Shown here: one piece after another, positions 44,477-54,009 of the stretch
How positions within the stretch are numbered: position 1 is the first letter of the stretch
How the letters are laid out: each line of letters begins with the position of its first letter
Assembly (NCBI RefSeq): GCF_019803445.1
Contig: NZ_CP081844.1
Span: 3,236,501-3,300,500 of the forward strand
Direction of reading: 5' to 3'
Length of the DNA: 64,000 nucleotides
Source: Caenibius sp. WL
Lineage (GTDB): Bacteria; Pseudomonadota; Alphaproteobacteria; Sphingomonadales; Sphingomonadaceae
Notes under the pieces: model-generated
The model's input: only the letters and a program-made list of their open reading frames with translations
Databases searched by the model: none
What the model was told of the DNA's origin: nothing
Program-made: the position numbers and the translations under genes

Positions 44477-44617
44477 GGCGCGGACAAGCCCCGCCCCCTC
44501 GCAGCGCGCGCTAACAATAGCTGCGGCACCGGCAAGTCAAGACGGCCATTTCCGGCCGTTGACACCTTGCGCCAAGCCGGTGCCCGGCTGCGACAAATCC
44601 TGTGATACAAAGATATC

Positions 44618-46891
44618 CTAATCGCTGTCGAGCCCATGATCGAGCGCCCATTGCTGGACTTCGGCCCTGAGGTCCACAGGCGGATGGGCCAGCCAACCGT
44701 CCATCGCTTCCTTGATTTCGGCCAGATTGGTCTTGCAGACGAGTTCCTTGATCGGCCCGACCGCCGCCGGAGTGATCGACAGGCGCTTGATCCCGATGCC
44801 GAGCAAGGCCAGCGCTTCCAGCCTGCGCCCGCCCATTTCGCCGCACACGCCCACCGGCACGCCCGCCGCATCGGCGGCTGCCACCACCCGCCGCGTGAAG
44901 CGCAGGATCGACGGGTTGAGCCAGTCGTAGCGTTCCGCCAGCTTGGGATTGGCCCGATCCGCCGCGAACAGGAACTGGGTCAGATCGTTGGTGCCGATCG
45001 AAATGAACGATAGCTTGGGCAGCATCACATCGAGCATTTCCGCCAGCGCGGGCACTTCCAGCATCACGCCGTAATTGATCGCTTCGGGCAACGTTTTCTT
45101 GTGCTGCTTGAGGAACTTGCACTGCGCTTCGAACACCGCCCGCGCGGCATCGAATTCCCACGGTTCGGACACCAGTGGAAACATGACGTTGAGCGTGCGC
45201 CCGGCCGCCGCTTCGAGCAGCGCGCGGGCCTGCGCTTTCAACAGGCCTTCGCGTTCGAGCGCGAGGCGCAGGGCGCGCCAGCCCATCGCCGGGTTCTCGT
45301 CATTTTCGGCGTCGCCATCGCGCAGATAGGGCAGCGCCTTGTCCCCCCCGATATCGACAGTGCGGAAAATCACCGGCTTGCCGCCTGCGGCATCCAGCAC
45401 ATCGCGATAGAGCCGCATCTGCCGGTCGCGCTGCGGCAGTGTGGCCGAAACGAGGAACTGGAATTCGGTGCGGAACAGCCCGATGCCATCGGCGCCGGTC
45501 ATATTCAGCATCGGCGTATCGTCGCGCAGCCCGGCATTGATCATCACGGTGATCCGCGTGCCATCCAGGCTGACCGGCTGGACATCGCGCAGCTTGGCAT
45601 AGGCGGCCTGGCGTTCCTTGCTTTTGGTGAACCGCGCGTCGAACGCCTGAACCAGCGACGGGGCCGGCCGGATGGTGACCGTGCCGAGATCGCCGTCGAG
45701 CAGGAGTTGATCGCCTTCCTGCACCATGCGGCGCAGACCCGGCATGCGCCCGAGGACCGGCACCCCCATCGCCCGCGCCACGATCACCACATGCGAAGTG
45801 AGCGAGCCTTCCTCCAGCACCACGCCTTTCAGACGGCGCTTGTCGTATTCCAGCAGTTCGGCCGGGCCGAGATTGCGGGCCACCAGGATCGTATCCCCCC
45901 GCAGCCCCTTGGCCGCCGCCGTGCCGAGTTGGCCCGACACGATCCGCAGCAGGCGATTGGACAGATCTTCCAGATCGTGCATCCGTTCGGCCAGCAGCGG
46001 ATCGTCGATTTCGCGCATGCGCATGCGGGTGCGCTGCTGGACGCGTTCGATCGCGGCTTCCGCCGTCAGCCCGGAATCGATCGCTTCGTTGATCCGCCGC
46101 GCCCAACCTTCGTCGTAAGCGAACATCTTGTAGGTTTCGAGCACTTCCTCATGCTCGCCGCCTACGCCGAATTCGGCCTGGCTGGTCATGCGGTCGATCT
46201 GATCGCGCATCTTGTCGAACGCGAGATAGACCCGCTGGCGTTCCGCTTCGGTGTCTTCGGCAACGACATGTTCCACCGTCACGCGCGGCTGGTGGAACAC
46301 CGCCGTCCCGCTGGCCAGCCCTTTCACGAGGCTGAGGCCGCGGACGATTTCCGAGCCGCTGCGCGAGGCATCGCTGCCCAGCAATTCTTCCTCGTCCACC
46401 AGATCGGCATTGGCGATCAATTCGCTGAGCACCATCGCGGTGGTCTGCAACGCTTCGATTTCGATGTCTTCGTAGCGGCGCGGATCGACATGCTGGACGC
46501 AGAGCACACCCACCGCGCGTTCGTGGCGCACGATCGGGACACCGGCGAAGGAATGGAATTTGTCCTCCCCCGTTTCCGGGCGATAGGAAAAGTCGGGGTG
46601 CGCCGTCGCCTCGGCCAGGTTCAGAGTCTCGATATTCTCGGCAATGGTGCCGGTCAGACCTTCGCCCACCGCCATGCGGGTGACGTGGACCGCGCTCTGG
46701 TTCAGCCCGCGCGTGGCGAACAGTTCGAGCATCCCTTCGCGCAGGAGATAGATCGAGCAGACCTCGCTGTGGAGGCTGTTCCCGATGATTTCGACCACCT
46801 GGTTGAGCTTCGCCTGCGCCGGCAGGCGCGACGCCATGACCTCATGCAATCGGGTGAGGATATTCCGGGCGGCGGTCGCGGCTGAGGTCAT
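44618..46891 (-). CDS. ptsP: phosphoenolpyruvate--protein phosphotransferase PtsP (EI-Ntr)
   Basis: Takes phosphate from PEP and passes it to NPr (HPr-like) in the nitrogen-related PTS, a regulatory relay rather than a sugar transporter in alphaproteobacteria. The 757 residues comprise an N-terminal GAF domain (HSEVCSIYLLREGMLELFA to about 160), the PEP-utiliser N domain, the phosphohistidine region SLTSHVVIVARAMGVPVLG, and the PEP-binding TIM barrel (MNMTGADGIGLFRTEF-like block, CGEMGGRRLEALALLGIG). The GAF domain distinguishes it from sugar EI. No ptsH, ptsN or ptsK gene is in the window. Confidence 0.95.
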   Translation of the reverse strand: MTSAATAARNILTRLHEVMASRLPAQAKLNQVVEIIGNSLHSEVCSIYLLREGMLELFATRGLNQSAVHVTRMAVGEGLTGTIAENIETLNLAEATAHPDFSYRPETGEDKFHSFAGVPIVRHERAVGVLCVQHVDPRRYEDIEIEALQTTAMVLSELIANADLVDEEELLGSDASRSGSEIVRGLSLVKGLASGTAVFHQPRVTVEHVVAEDTEAERQRVYLAFDKMRDQIDRMTSQAEFGVGGEHEEVLETYKMFAYDEGWARRINEAIDSGLTAEAAIERVQQRTRMRMREIDDPLLAERMHDLEDLSNRLLRIVSGQLGTAAAKGLRGDTILVARNLGPAELLEYDKRRLKGVVLEEGSLTSHVVIVARAMGVPVLGRMPGLRRMVQEGDQLLLDGDLGTVTIRPAPSLVQAFDARFTKSKERQAAYAKLRDVQPVSLDGTRITVMINAGLRDDTPMLNMTGADGIGLFRTEFQFLVSATLPQRDRQMRLYRDVLDAAGGKPVIFRTVDIGGDKALPYLRDGDAENDENPAMGWRALRLALEREGLLKAQARALLEAAAGRTLNVMFPLVSEPWEFDAARAVFEAQCKFLKQHKKTLPEAINYGVMLEVPALAEMLDVMLPKLSFISIGTNDLTQFLFAADRANPKLAERYDWLNPSILRFTRRVVAAADAAGVPVGVCGEMGGRRLEALALLGIGIKRLSITPAAVGPIKELVCKTNLAEIKEAMDGWLAHPPVDLRAEVQQWALDHGLDSD

Positions 46892-47055
46892 GCATCCGGC
46901 CTATCCCAGATCGGCCGGTTTGGGAACGGTTAACCTGCGAAAAGCCTCCACCGGCCCTGCCCGGCGGCGGCGCTTTGCGCCACCTCCGGAGACCGGACGC
47001 AGGAACGGCCATCCCGGCCATCCCTGCGCGGGCGATTATCAGATAGACCCGATAT

Positions 47056-47211
47056 CTAGATCTGCGCGATCTCTTCCTTGATCCGCAGCTTCCGCTTCTT
47101 GAGCGATTGAATGATCGTCTCATCCGGCGACGGGCGACTCATTTCGTCACGGAGTTGCTGTTCGATACCGCGATGCTTGAGTTGCAGGGCACTGATATGT
47201 GACGATTCCAT
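47056..47211 (-). CDS. YdcH-like small protein (DUF465)
   Basis: A 51-residue coiled-coil-forming protein (ESSHISALQLKHRGIEQQLR, then ETIIQSLKKRKLRIKEEI). The LKKRKLRIKEEI ending is the hallmark of DUF465/YdcH. ATG 47211 is chosen because a strong AAGGAGG site precedes it. The function of the family is unknown. A second DUF465 gene starts divergently at 47404. Confidence 0.85.
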   Translation of the reverse strand: MESSHISALQLKHRGIEQQLRDEMSRPSPDETIIQSLKKRKLRIKEEIAQI

Positions 47212-47403
47212 TTGGGTACCTCCTTGAAGGTTACGTGTTGGTCCCCGAACCTTGTTGTGCGACTCATACCCGCAGGCATGGCCTGCGATTGTCATCCAAT
47301 CACATTATCCCTACTTTGCAAAACGACTTTGAGGGGGCAATGCGGCAGAGCCCGCCAGAGGCAAGGCGAATCGTCCGCAAGGGTTTCAACGAGCAGGTGA
47401 CCG

Positions 47404-47601
47404 GTGACCGAAGAAGAGATGCGCAAGCGGCTGGAAAGTTTGCGGATCGAACATCGCGATCTTGATGCCGCCATCGGCGCTCTGACCACGGCCGGAAGCC
47501 CCGACCAATTGCAGATCGCCCGGCTGAAAAAGCGCAAGTTGCGGCTGAAAGACCAGATCGCACTGATCGAAGACGCGCTGCTGCCCGATATCATCGCCTG
47601 A
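47404..47601 (+). CDS. YdcH-like small protein (DUF465), GTG start
   Basis: A 65-residue, highly charged helical protein (TEEEMRKRLESLRIEHRDLD, then LQIARLKKRKLRLKDQIALI) of the DUF465/YdcH family. GTG 47404 is the only sensible start, and the N-terminus then matches the family's RLxxLxxEHRDLD pattern. It is divergent from its paralogue at 47056-47211 and 168 bp upstream of the DUF1465 gene on the same strand. Confidence 0.85.
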   Translation: MTEEEMRKRLESLRIEHRDLDAAIGALTTAGSPDQLQIARLKKRKLRLKDQIALIEDALLPDIIA

Positions 47602-47769
47602 ACGACCGTTTCTTTCATCGCCCGCCGTCCCCCGGCGCGCGGGCGTTACCCGGGGCGATGGCCCGGCCTCCGGCAAAAACAGTATCGCTAAGGGACAGGT
47701 CGAATTTCGGGGCGGGAAAACCCCGCCGGGTAGTGGTGCGTGAACGCGGCTTGGCCTAGCCGGTGAAGC

Positions 47770-48237
47770 ATGACGCAGCCGGTCGATCTCAACCGCCCCA
47801 TTATCGAAGGGCTCTATGCCGAAGCGCTCGTGCTGGCCGATCAGGTGCGCCGGTCGTTCGACCATGCGGCCCTTGGCACGGCGCAATTGGACGATGAAGA
47901 CCCGATCCGGATCGCGCTGTCATGCGAAGCGCTGCGCACCGCCACCCGGATGATGCATGTCATAGCCTGGCTGCTGAACCAGCGCGCCTATTACAACGGC
48001 GAAATCAGCGAATTCCAGTTGCGGCGCACCGGCAGACTGCCCTCGGGCGGCAGCCGCTCCACTCCCGAACAGGCCGCTCTCCTCCCACCGAACCTGCACG
48101 AGCTGGTGGCGGCCAGCGAACGCTTCCACGCGCGCATCGCCCGGCTGGAAAGCGCCTGGCACGCGCGGTTCGCAATGCATCCCAGCGCCATCCACCGCCT
48201 GCGCGAACGGCTGGGGCAGGAACTGCACTGCCGCTGA
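47770..48237 (+). CDS. DUF1465 protein, homologue of the ClpXP adaptor RcdA
   Basis: A 155-residue helical protein. LYAEALVLADQVRRSFD, IRIALSCEALRTATRMMHVI, AWLLNQRAYYNGEISEFQL and LHELVAASERFHARIARLE are conserved DUF1465 segments. The Caulobacter member of this family, RcdA, delivers CtrA and other substrates to ClpXP with CpdR and PopA, so a similar adaptor role is likely here; direct evidence is lacking. It stands alone, upstream of a repeat. Confidence 0.82.
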   Translation: MTQPVDLNRPIIEGLYAEALVLADQVRRSFDHAALGTAQLDDEDPIRIALSCEALRTATRMMHVIAWLLNQRAYYNGEISEFQLRRTGRLPSGGSRSTPEQAALLPPNLHELVAASERFHARIARLESAWHARFAMHPSAIHRLRERLGQELHCR

Positions 48238-48358
48238 GCGGGCGGGACAGGCCCCCGCCCTCATTCACGCTGGCAAACGCTGCAATCGTCTAAACCAAGG
48301 CGGTTATATCGCTAAGGCTATTATATCGTTGGCAGCTATGGGCTGGGCCCAATTCCCG

Positions 48359-48387
48359 TTCGGCCTGAGCTTGTCGAAGGCCGAACG
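48359..48387. repeat. single CCTGAGCTTGTCGAAGG repeat with inverted flanks
   Basis: GTTCGGCCT-GAGCTTGTCGA-AGGCCGAAC, a 9-bp inverted repeat around the same core as the pair at 5869-5944. It lies between the convergent DUF1465 and glpK genes. Confidence 0.8.
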
Positions 48388-48421
48388 GATGGAGTATTTG
48401 CAGACGCTGCAATCGCCCAAG

Positions 48422-49894
48422 CTAAAGCGTGCGCAAGGCCGCCTGCCACGCGGACAGCCGCTGCATGCGCGTGGTTTCATCCATCTGCGGTTCGAAACTG
48501 CGCCGCGCGCCGCCCATCGCTTCGCCCGCTGTGGCCAGATCGGGAAACAGCCCCGCCCCCACCGCTGCCAGCATCGCCGCGCCCAATGCGGTGGTTTCCA
48601 CAAAATCGGGGCGTTCCACCGTCAGCCCCAGAATATCCGCCAGATCCTGCGCCAGCCAGTCGTTGGCCGCCATGCCGCCATCGATCCGCAGCCGTTGCCA
48701 AGCCGCGCCATCGGCCGCGAACGCCTCCGCCAGATCGCAGGTCTGATGCGCCATCGATTCGAGCGCGGCCCGCACGATATGCGCTTTCCCGGTCGACAGG
48801 CTGAGCCCACGGATCACCCCGCGCGCTTCGGGCAACCAGTGCGGCGCGCCCAGCCCGGACAGCGCGGGCACGATCACCACCCCGCCATTGTCCGCCACCG
48901 ACCGCGCCAGCGCCTCGGTTTCCGCCGCGCTGGCCAGCAGGCCCAGCGAATCGCGCAGCCACTGAATCAGGCTGCCAGCGACGAACACCGAACCTTCCAG
49001 CGCATAGTGCCGCTGCCCGGCCATCTGATACAACACCGTGCCCAGCAGGCGATGGCGCGACCGGGGCGGCGCGGTGCCCGTGTTGGCCAGCACGAAAGCG
49101 CCGGTGCCGTATGTCGCCTTGGTATCGCCGGGCGCGAGGCAGCTCTGCCCCAGCGTCGCCGCCTGCTGATCCCCCGCCATGCCGGTGATGGGGATCGCCC
49201 GCCCGAACCATTCGGGCAAAGTGCGCGCCAGATCGCCCGCGTTGTCGCACACCTCCGGCAGCGCGGTGCGCGGCACGCCGAACAGGCTGCACAGCCCTTC
49301 ATCCCAGCTTTCCCCGGCCAGCGGGAGCAGCAAGGTCCGGCTGGCGTTGCTCGCGTCGCTGATATGCGCCCCGCCGGCGAGGCGGAACACCAGCCAGCTT
49401 TCCACCGTGCCGAACGCCAGCCGCCCGGCATCCGCCGCCTCGGCCACGGCGGGCACATTGTCGATCAGCCAGCGCATCTTGGTGGCGGAAAAATAGGGAT
49501 CGAGCAGCAGCCCGGTGGCATTGCGCACCGCATCCTCGTGCCCCTGCGCTTTCAGCGCCTGGCAGCGGTCGGCGGTGCGCCGGTCCTGCCATACCAGCGC
49601 GCGGGCCAGCGGTTCGCCGCTGACCCGGTCCCACGCTACCACCGTTTCGCGCTGGTTGGTGATACCGATAGCCGCGATCCGGCCCGCTTCCCCCGCCTGT
49701 GCTGCGACATCGCGCGCGCAGACCAGCGTCCGCTCCCAGATTTCCGCCGGATCGTGCTCCACCAGGCCCGGCGCCGGATAAAACTGCGTCAATTCCTGCT
49801 GCGCCAGCGCACGAACCTGTCCATCCAGCGCGAACAGCATCGCCCGGGTCGAAGTCGTACCCGCATCGAGCACCAGGATCAGTTCGTCGCGCAT
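48422..49894 (-). CDS. glpK: glycerol kinase
   Basis: ATP-dependent phosphorylation of glycerol. The 490-residue FGGY kinase has an N-terminal phosphate loop (LVLDAGTTSTRAMLFA), the substrate-contact motifs ITNQRETVVAWDRVSGEP and VWQDRRTADRC, the GMAGDQQAATLGQSC and TYGTGAFVLANTG loops, and MAHQTCDLAEAF/LRIDGGMAANDWLAQDL near the end. ATG 49894 is chosen by family alignment. No glpF or glpD is adjacent, so it is an orphan copy here. The divergent neighbour is a metallo-hydrolase. Confidence 0.95.
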   Translation of the reverse strand: MRDELILVLDAGTTSTRAMLFALDGQVRALAQQELTQFYPAPGLVEHDPAEIWERTLVCARDVAAQAGEAGRIAAIGITNQRETVVAWDRVSGEPLARALVWQDRRTADRCQALKAQGHEDAVRNATGLLLDPYFSATKMRWLIDNVPAVAEAADAGRLAFGTVESWLVFRLAGGAHISDASNASRTLLLPLAGESWDEGLCSLFGVPRTALPEVCDNAGDLARTLPEWFGRAIPITGMAGDQQAATLGQSCLAPGDTKATYGTGAFVLANTGTAPPRSRHRLLGTVLYQMAGQRHYALEGSVFVAGSLIQWLRDSLGLLASAAETEALARSVADNGGVVIVPALSGLGAPHWLPEARGVIRGLSLSTGKAHIVRAALESMAHQTCDLAEAFAADGAAWQRLRIDGGMAANDWLAQDLADILGLTVERPDFVETTALGAAMLAAVGAGLFPDLATAGEAMGGARRSFEPQMDETTRMQRLSAWQAALRTL

Positions 49895-49963
49895 CGTTCC
49901 TCCCGCTCGCGCATCGGCCGTTCGCTCTCGACTTAACAGCATCCCGTCCCCATATGCCACCGC

Positions 49964-50836
49964 ATGGATGCTTCTGCCCGCCCCTGGCCGACCGGAAAAG
50001 TCGAACAGCTCGAACCGCTGGTGCGGCGCGTGCTCGCGCCCAACCCTTCGGCATTCACGTATACCGGCACGCAGACTTACCTGATCGGCGATCAGGCGGG
50101 GCTGGTAGTGCTGGACCCGGGCCCCAACGATCCCACGCATATCGCCGCGCTGGTGGAGGCCATCGGCGATGCCCCGGTGCTGGCGATCACCTGCACCCAC
50201 ACCCATCGCGACCATTCGCCCGCCGCCGCCCCGCTCAAGCAGGTGACCGGCGCCCCGATCATCGGCTGCGCGCCGCTAGTGCTCGACACCACGGGTCCAC
50301 GCGCCGATGCCCCGTTCGACACCACTTACGCCCCCGACCGGGTGCTGCGCGATGGCGATACGCTGGGCGGCAATCACTGGACTTTGCGCGCCGTGGCAAC
50401 GCCCGGCCACACGTCGAACCACCTGTGCTTCGCACTGGAGGAAAGCGGCGCGCTGTTCACCGGTGATCATGTCATGGGCTGGTCCACCAGCGTGGTCTCC
50501 CCGCCCGACGGGGACATGGCGGCCTATATGCGTTCGCTCCAGCTGCTGTATGACCGGGAAGACAGGATCTATTATCCCGCCCATGGCCCGGCGGTGGAAA
50601 AGCCGCGCCAACTGGTGCGCGGCATGGTCGGCCACCGCCGCCAGCGCGAACGGCAGATTCTCCGCCAGCTCGAAAAGGGCGCGCAGACGATCCCCGGCAT
50701 GGTCCCCGAAATGTACAAAGGCACCGATCCCGCGCTTTACCCCGCCGCCGGCATGTCGGTGAAAGCCCATCTGATCGATCTCGCGCAGCGCGGCAAAGTG
50801 GCGCTCAACGGCGAAACATGGTCACTGGCGGGGTAA
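49964..50836 (+). CDS. metallo-beta-lactamase-fold hydrolase, LACTB2-like
   Basis: A 290-residue zinc hydrolase. The zinc motif TCTHTHRDHSPA (HxHxDH), ATPGHTSNHLCFAL, TGDHVMGWSTSVVSPPDGDM and the final YYPAHGPAVEKP provide the metal ligands. The C-terminal winged-helix-like extension (RQRERQILRQLEKGAQTIPG) is the LACTB2 signature, associated in eukaryotes with RNA cleavage; bacterial members are uncharacterised hydrolases. It is divergent from glpK and shares no evident pathway with it. Confidence 0.88.
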   Translation: MDASARPWPTGKVEQLEPLVRRVLAPNPSAFTYTGTQTYLIGDQAGLVVLDPGPNDPTHIAALVEAIGDAPVLAITCTHTHRDHSPAAAPLKQVTGAPIIGCAPLVLDTTGPRADAPFDTTYAPDRVLRDGDTLGGNHWTLRAVATPGHTSNHLCFALEESGALFTGDHVMGWSTSVVSPPDGDMAAYMRSLQLLYDREDRIYYPAHGPAVEKPRQLVRGMVGHRRQRERQILRQLEKGAQTIPGMVPEMYKGTDPALYPAAGMSVKAHLIDLAQRGKVALNGETWSLAG

Positions 50837-50983
50837 AGAATGTGCTCTCACGCTCACCCGTCGCCCGGTTTTCCCACCGTTCGCCCGGGATTGCGGTGGC
50901 AACGGGGCAGATTTTCCTTGGGCGTTGCCCGTCCCGCCTCTAGGGACGGTGCAACACAATATCCCTGAAGCAGGAAGGGACTC

Positions 50984-51970
50984 ATGACTATCCACACCGC
51001 CGACCTCGCTGGTATCGACGTGCGCGCCGAAATCGAACGGCTGCGCAAGGAACGCAACGCGGTGATCCTGGCGCACTACTACCAGAAACCGGAAATTCAG
51101 GATCTTGCCGATTTCGTCGGCGATTCGCTCGAACTGAGCCGCAAGGCCGCCGCGACCGATGCCGATGTCATCGCCTTTTGCGGGGTCAAATTCATGGCCG
51201 AAACGGCCAAGATCCTCAGCCCTGAAAAGATCGTCGTGCTGCCCGACATGGAAGCGGGTTGCAGCCTTGAGGATTCGTGCCCCCCGGAAAAATTCAAGGC
51301 TTTCCGCGAAGCGCATCCCGATCATATCGCGCTGACTTACATCAACTGCTCGACCGAGGTGAAAGCGCTCAGCGATATCATCGTCACTTCGTCCAGCGCG
51401 GAAACGATCCTGCAGCAGATCCCGGCCGATCAGAAGATCATCTTCGGGCCCGACCGGCATCTCGGCGGCTATCTCTCGCGCAAGTTCAACCGCGAAATGC
51501 TGCTCTGGCCGGGCGTGTGCATCGTGCACGAAGCGTTCAGCGAAACCGAACTGCTCAAGCTCAAGCAGCAGTATCCGGGCGCGCCGATCGCCGCGCACCC
51601 CGAATGCCCGCCGACGATTGTCGATCACGCCGATTATGTCGGTTCGACCAGTGGCATTCTGAACTATGCCAAGACGATGGCGGGCGACACGCTGATCGTC
51701 GCCACCGAACCGCACATCATCCACCAGATGGAAAAGGCGCTGCCGGAGAAGACCTTCATCGGCGCGCCGGGTGCGGACGGCAACTGCAACTGCAACATCT
51801 GCCCCTACATGGCGCTGAACACGCTGGAAAAGCTCTACCTCGCGCTGCGCGATCTCGAACCGCGCATCGAGATCGAGGAAACCCTGCGGCTCGACGCCAA
51901 GCGCTCGCTCGACCGGATGCTGGAAATGGCGGGCACCACGGTCGGCAAGGGCGACCTCGGCAACCGCTGA
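50984..51970 (+). CDS. nadA: quinolinate synthase A
   Basis: Forms quinolinate from iminoaspartate and dihydroxyacetone phosphate in NAD synthesis, using a [4Fe-4S] cluster held by three cysteines, probably those in VIAFCGVKFMAETAKIL, LEDSCPPEKF or AAHPECPPTIVDHADY, and CNCNICPYMALNTLEKLY. The 328-residue length and the motif VILAHYYQKPEIQDLADFVG are typical. nadB and nadC are not adjacent. Confidence 0.97.
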   Translation: MTIHTADLAGIDVRAEIERLRKERNAVILAHYYQKPEIQDLADFVGDSLELSRKAAATDADVIAFCGVKFMAETAKILSPEKIVVLPDMEAGCSLEDSCPPEKFKAFREAHPDHIALTYINCSTEVKALSDIIVTSSSAETILQQIPADQKIIFGPDRHLGGYLSRKFNREMLLWPGVCIVHEAFSETELLKLKQQYPGAPIAAHPECPPTIVDHADYVGSTSGILNYAKTMAGDTLIVATEPHIIHQMEKALPEKTFIGAPGADGNCNCNICPYMALNTLEKLYLALRDLEPRIEIEETLRLDAKRSLDRMLEMAGTTVGKGDLGNR

Positions 51971-52027
51971 TCCTGTTGCAGGGGGTGGTCCGGCAGGATT
52001 CCCCCTGTGTGCCCGGCCCAGGCCCCC

Positions 52028-52384
52028 TCAGGGGCGCGTGTTGGCCTCCACGGCCGCGCCGATGGGATCGGGGGTGGCCGGAATGGCGGGCGCCGCGGGC
52101 GCGGGTGCTGCGCCATCGGCTACGGCTTCTTCCGCGGAGGCTCCGCCTTCCGCTGTCTCTGCGCCCGGCTTGCCGCCCGTGCCCTTGGCCGGTTCGGGCG
52201 GGGCGAGAGGCGATTCCGAGCGCAGTTCGTCAATCGGAATCATCCCGTCGCTGATCGTGCCTTCGAGCACCTGGGCCGATGCATCGCGCCCTTTGCCTTT
52301 CCCGCCGCTATCGCCCCCGCAGGCGGCCAGCGCGAGAGCGCAGGCAAGAACGGGCACGGCAAAAGCAAGAGAACGGCGGATCAT
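52028..52384 (-). CDS. small lipoprotein of unknown function
   Basis: A 118-residue lipoprotein with signal peptide and lipobox ([22 protein letters not shown], Cys at about 22), then a short conserved-looking segment ([19 protein letters not shown]) and an Ala/Pro-rich tail. Its ATG (52384) overlaps the lipB stop by 4 nt (ATGA), so it is translated with lipB. I do not recognise a domain. Small lipB-linked lipoproteins of this kind recur in sphingomonads from memory, but this is not proven here. Confidence 0.72.
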   Translation of the reverse strand: MIRRSLAFAVPVLACALALAACGGDSGGKGKGRDASAQVLEGTISDGMIPIDELRSESPLAPPEPAKGTGGKPGAETAEGGASAEEAVADGAAPAPAAPAIPATPDPIGAAVEANTRP

Positions 52385-53055
52385 GGGCGGCTCACTCCAC
52401 ACGGTGTTTCCAGCGCCGCGAGGAAATCGGCGGCGCGGGCGATCAATGCCCGATCCCACTCCCCCGGCGCAACAGCAATGCCAAGTTTTTCGAGGCTGGT
52501 AACGCCATATTCGGCGATGCCACACGGCACGATCCCGGAAAAATGCGCCAGATCGGGCGCTAGATTGACTGAAAAGCCGTGCATCGTCACCCACCGGCGC
52601 ACCCGCACGCCGATGGCTCCGATCTTGGCTTCCGCGCCACCCGCATCGCGCGTCCAGATACCCACGCGATCGGGCACGCTCCAGCTTTCGACGCCGAAAT
52701 CGGCCAGCGTAGCGATCACCCAGCTTTCCAGCGCATGGACGAACTTGCGCACATCGCGCGCGCGGCGCGACAGGTCGAGCAGGACATAGCCGACCCGCTG
52801 GCCCGGCCCGTGATAGGTGTAGCGCCCGCCGCGCCCGGTGTTCACCACATCGAAACGCGGATCGAGCAGTTCCTCCGCCGCCGCGCTCGTCCCGGCGGTA
52901 TAGACCGGCGGATGTTCCAGCAGCCAGATCAGTTCGCGTGCCGATCCTGCCGCGATGGCCGCGTTGCGCGCCGTCATCGCATCGAGCGCCGCGCGATAGG
53001 GCACCGGATCGCTTTCGCAGCGCCATTCGATCCGCTCGTTCTCATTTCCGATCAT
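52381..53055 (-). CDS. lipB: octanoyl-(acyl carrier protein) transferase LipB
   Basis: Transfers octanoate from ACP to lipoyl domains, the first step of de novo lipoate synthesis. The 224 residues contain [20 protein letters not shown] (with catalytic-side His and Gly), the catalytic Lys in [20 protein letters not shown] and the catalytic Cys in [16 protein letters not shown]. The gene overlaps the downstream lipoprotein by 4 nt. It is divergent from the membrane-protein gene at 53120. lipA is not in the window. Confidence 0.95.
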   Translation of the reverse strand: MIGNENERIEWRCESDPVPYRAALDAMTARNAAIAAGSARELIWLLEHPPVYTAGTSAAAEELLDPRFDVVNTGRGGRYTYHGPGQRVGYVLLDLSRRARDVRKFVHALESWVIATLADFGVESWSVPDRVGIWTRDAGGAEAKIGAIGVRVRRWVTMHGFSVNLAPDLAHFSGIVPCGIAEYGVTSLEKLGIAVAPGEWDRALIARAADFLAALETPCGVSRP

Positions 53056-53119
53056 GCCGATTGCGTGGCCCTATCCGCTTCGCTTATCAAGTGCCGCTTT
53101 GCAGGTGGAGACCAGACTG

Positions 53120-53932
53120 ATGATATTCGACATGAACCGGGCTTGGCGAGAAGCCACTGAAATGGTGAACGCCAACCGCGAGGTCATGCTCATTGTCGCG
53201 GGACTGTTCTTCTTCCTTCCCGGCCTGGCATTTTCGCTGTTCGTGCCTGCCCCGCAGCCCGCCGCCGGAATGACCCCGGAACAGGCCATGGCTCTGGTCA
53301 GCGGGTTCTATTCCAACAATGCCGTGTGGCTGATCCTGATGGCGATCCTGCAGACGGTGGGCATGCTGACGCTGCTGGTGCTGCTGCGCGATCAGGCCAA
53401 ACCCACGGTGGGCGATGCGTTGAAACGCGCGGCCACCGGCATCCTGCCCTATCTGGCATCGCAGTTTCTGGTCGCGCTGGGTCTGGTCCTCGTCCTCGGG
53501 CTGGTGGTCGGCCTCGCTTCGGCCACGGGCGTGGCCGCACTGGTGGCAATCGCCCTGATCGCCGCGGGCGTGGCGATGATCTATGCGATGGTCAAAGTCT
53601 CGCTGTGCCCGGCGATCATCGCCATCGAACGGCGCAACAACCCGATCACGGTGCTCACCCGGTCGTGGGCGCTGACCAAGGGCAACAGCTTCCGCCTGTT
53701 CCTGTTCTATGCGCTGCTGGTGGTGGCTATTGGCGTGGCGGCGCTGGTGGTCGGCGGTATTCTGGGCATCGTGTTCGCGGCGCTGGGCGGCACCGTGCAG
53801 CATATCGGGCAGGCGCTCGTTTCGGGGCTGATCGGCTCGGTGGCAACGGTCTATTTCGTCGGGCTGCTGGCTTCGATCCATCGCCAGCTGGCCGGACCTT
53901 CGGCGGAAACGATCACCCGGACGTTCGAGTAA
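53120..53932 (+). CDS. polytopic membrane protein, GPDPase-membrane-domain-like
   Basis: A 270-residue protein with about six hydrophobic helices (LIVAGLFFFLPGLAFSLFV, WLILMAILQTVGMLTLLVLL, FLVALGLVLVLGLVVGL and others). Between helices it carries VKVSLCPAIIAIERRNNPIT, VLTRSWALTKGNSFRLFLFY, the pattern seen in the membrane domain found next to glycerophosphodiester phosphodiesterases and in stand-alone integral proteins of unknown function. ATG 53120 is chosen for its family-like start IFDMNRAWREATEMVNANRE and the GGTGGAG upstream. A shared terminator region follows. Confidence 0.68.
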   Translation: MIFDMNRAWREATEMVNANREVMLIVAGLFFFLPGLAFSLFVPAPQPAAGMTPEQAMALVSGFYSNNAVWLILMAILQTVGMLTLLVLLRDQAKPTVGDALKRAATGILPYLASQFLVALGLVLVLGLVVGLASATGVAALVAIALIAAGVAMIYAMVKVSLCPAIIAIERRNNPITVLTRSWALTKGNSFRLFLFYALLVVAIGVAALVVGGILGIVFAALGGTVQHIGQALVSGLIGSVATVYFVGLLASIHRQLAGPSAETITRTFE

Positions 53933-53949
53933 GGCCGCACCGGCATACG

Positions 53950-53988
53950 AAAAAGCCGGTGCCGCGCTGGTCTGGCACGGCACCGGCT
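53950..53988 (-). terminator. terminator of the methyltransferase gene
   Basis: Read leftward, AGCCGGTGCCG and its exact inverse enclose a 13-nt loop and are followed by TTTTTCG. A further GCACCGGC at 53937-53944 allows an alternative hairpin that could stop the rightward gene as well. Confidence 0.8.
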
Positions 53989-54009
53989 GCGATCCTGTGA
54001 TGGCGAAAG

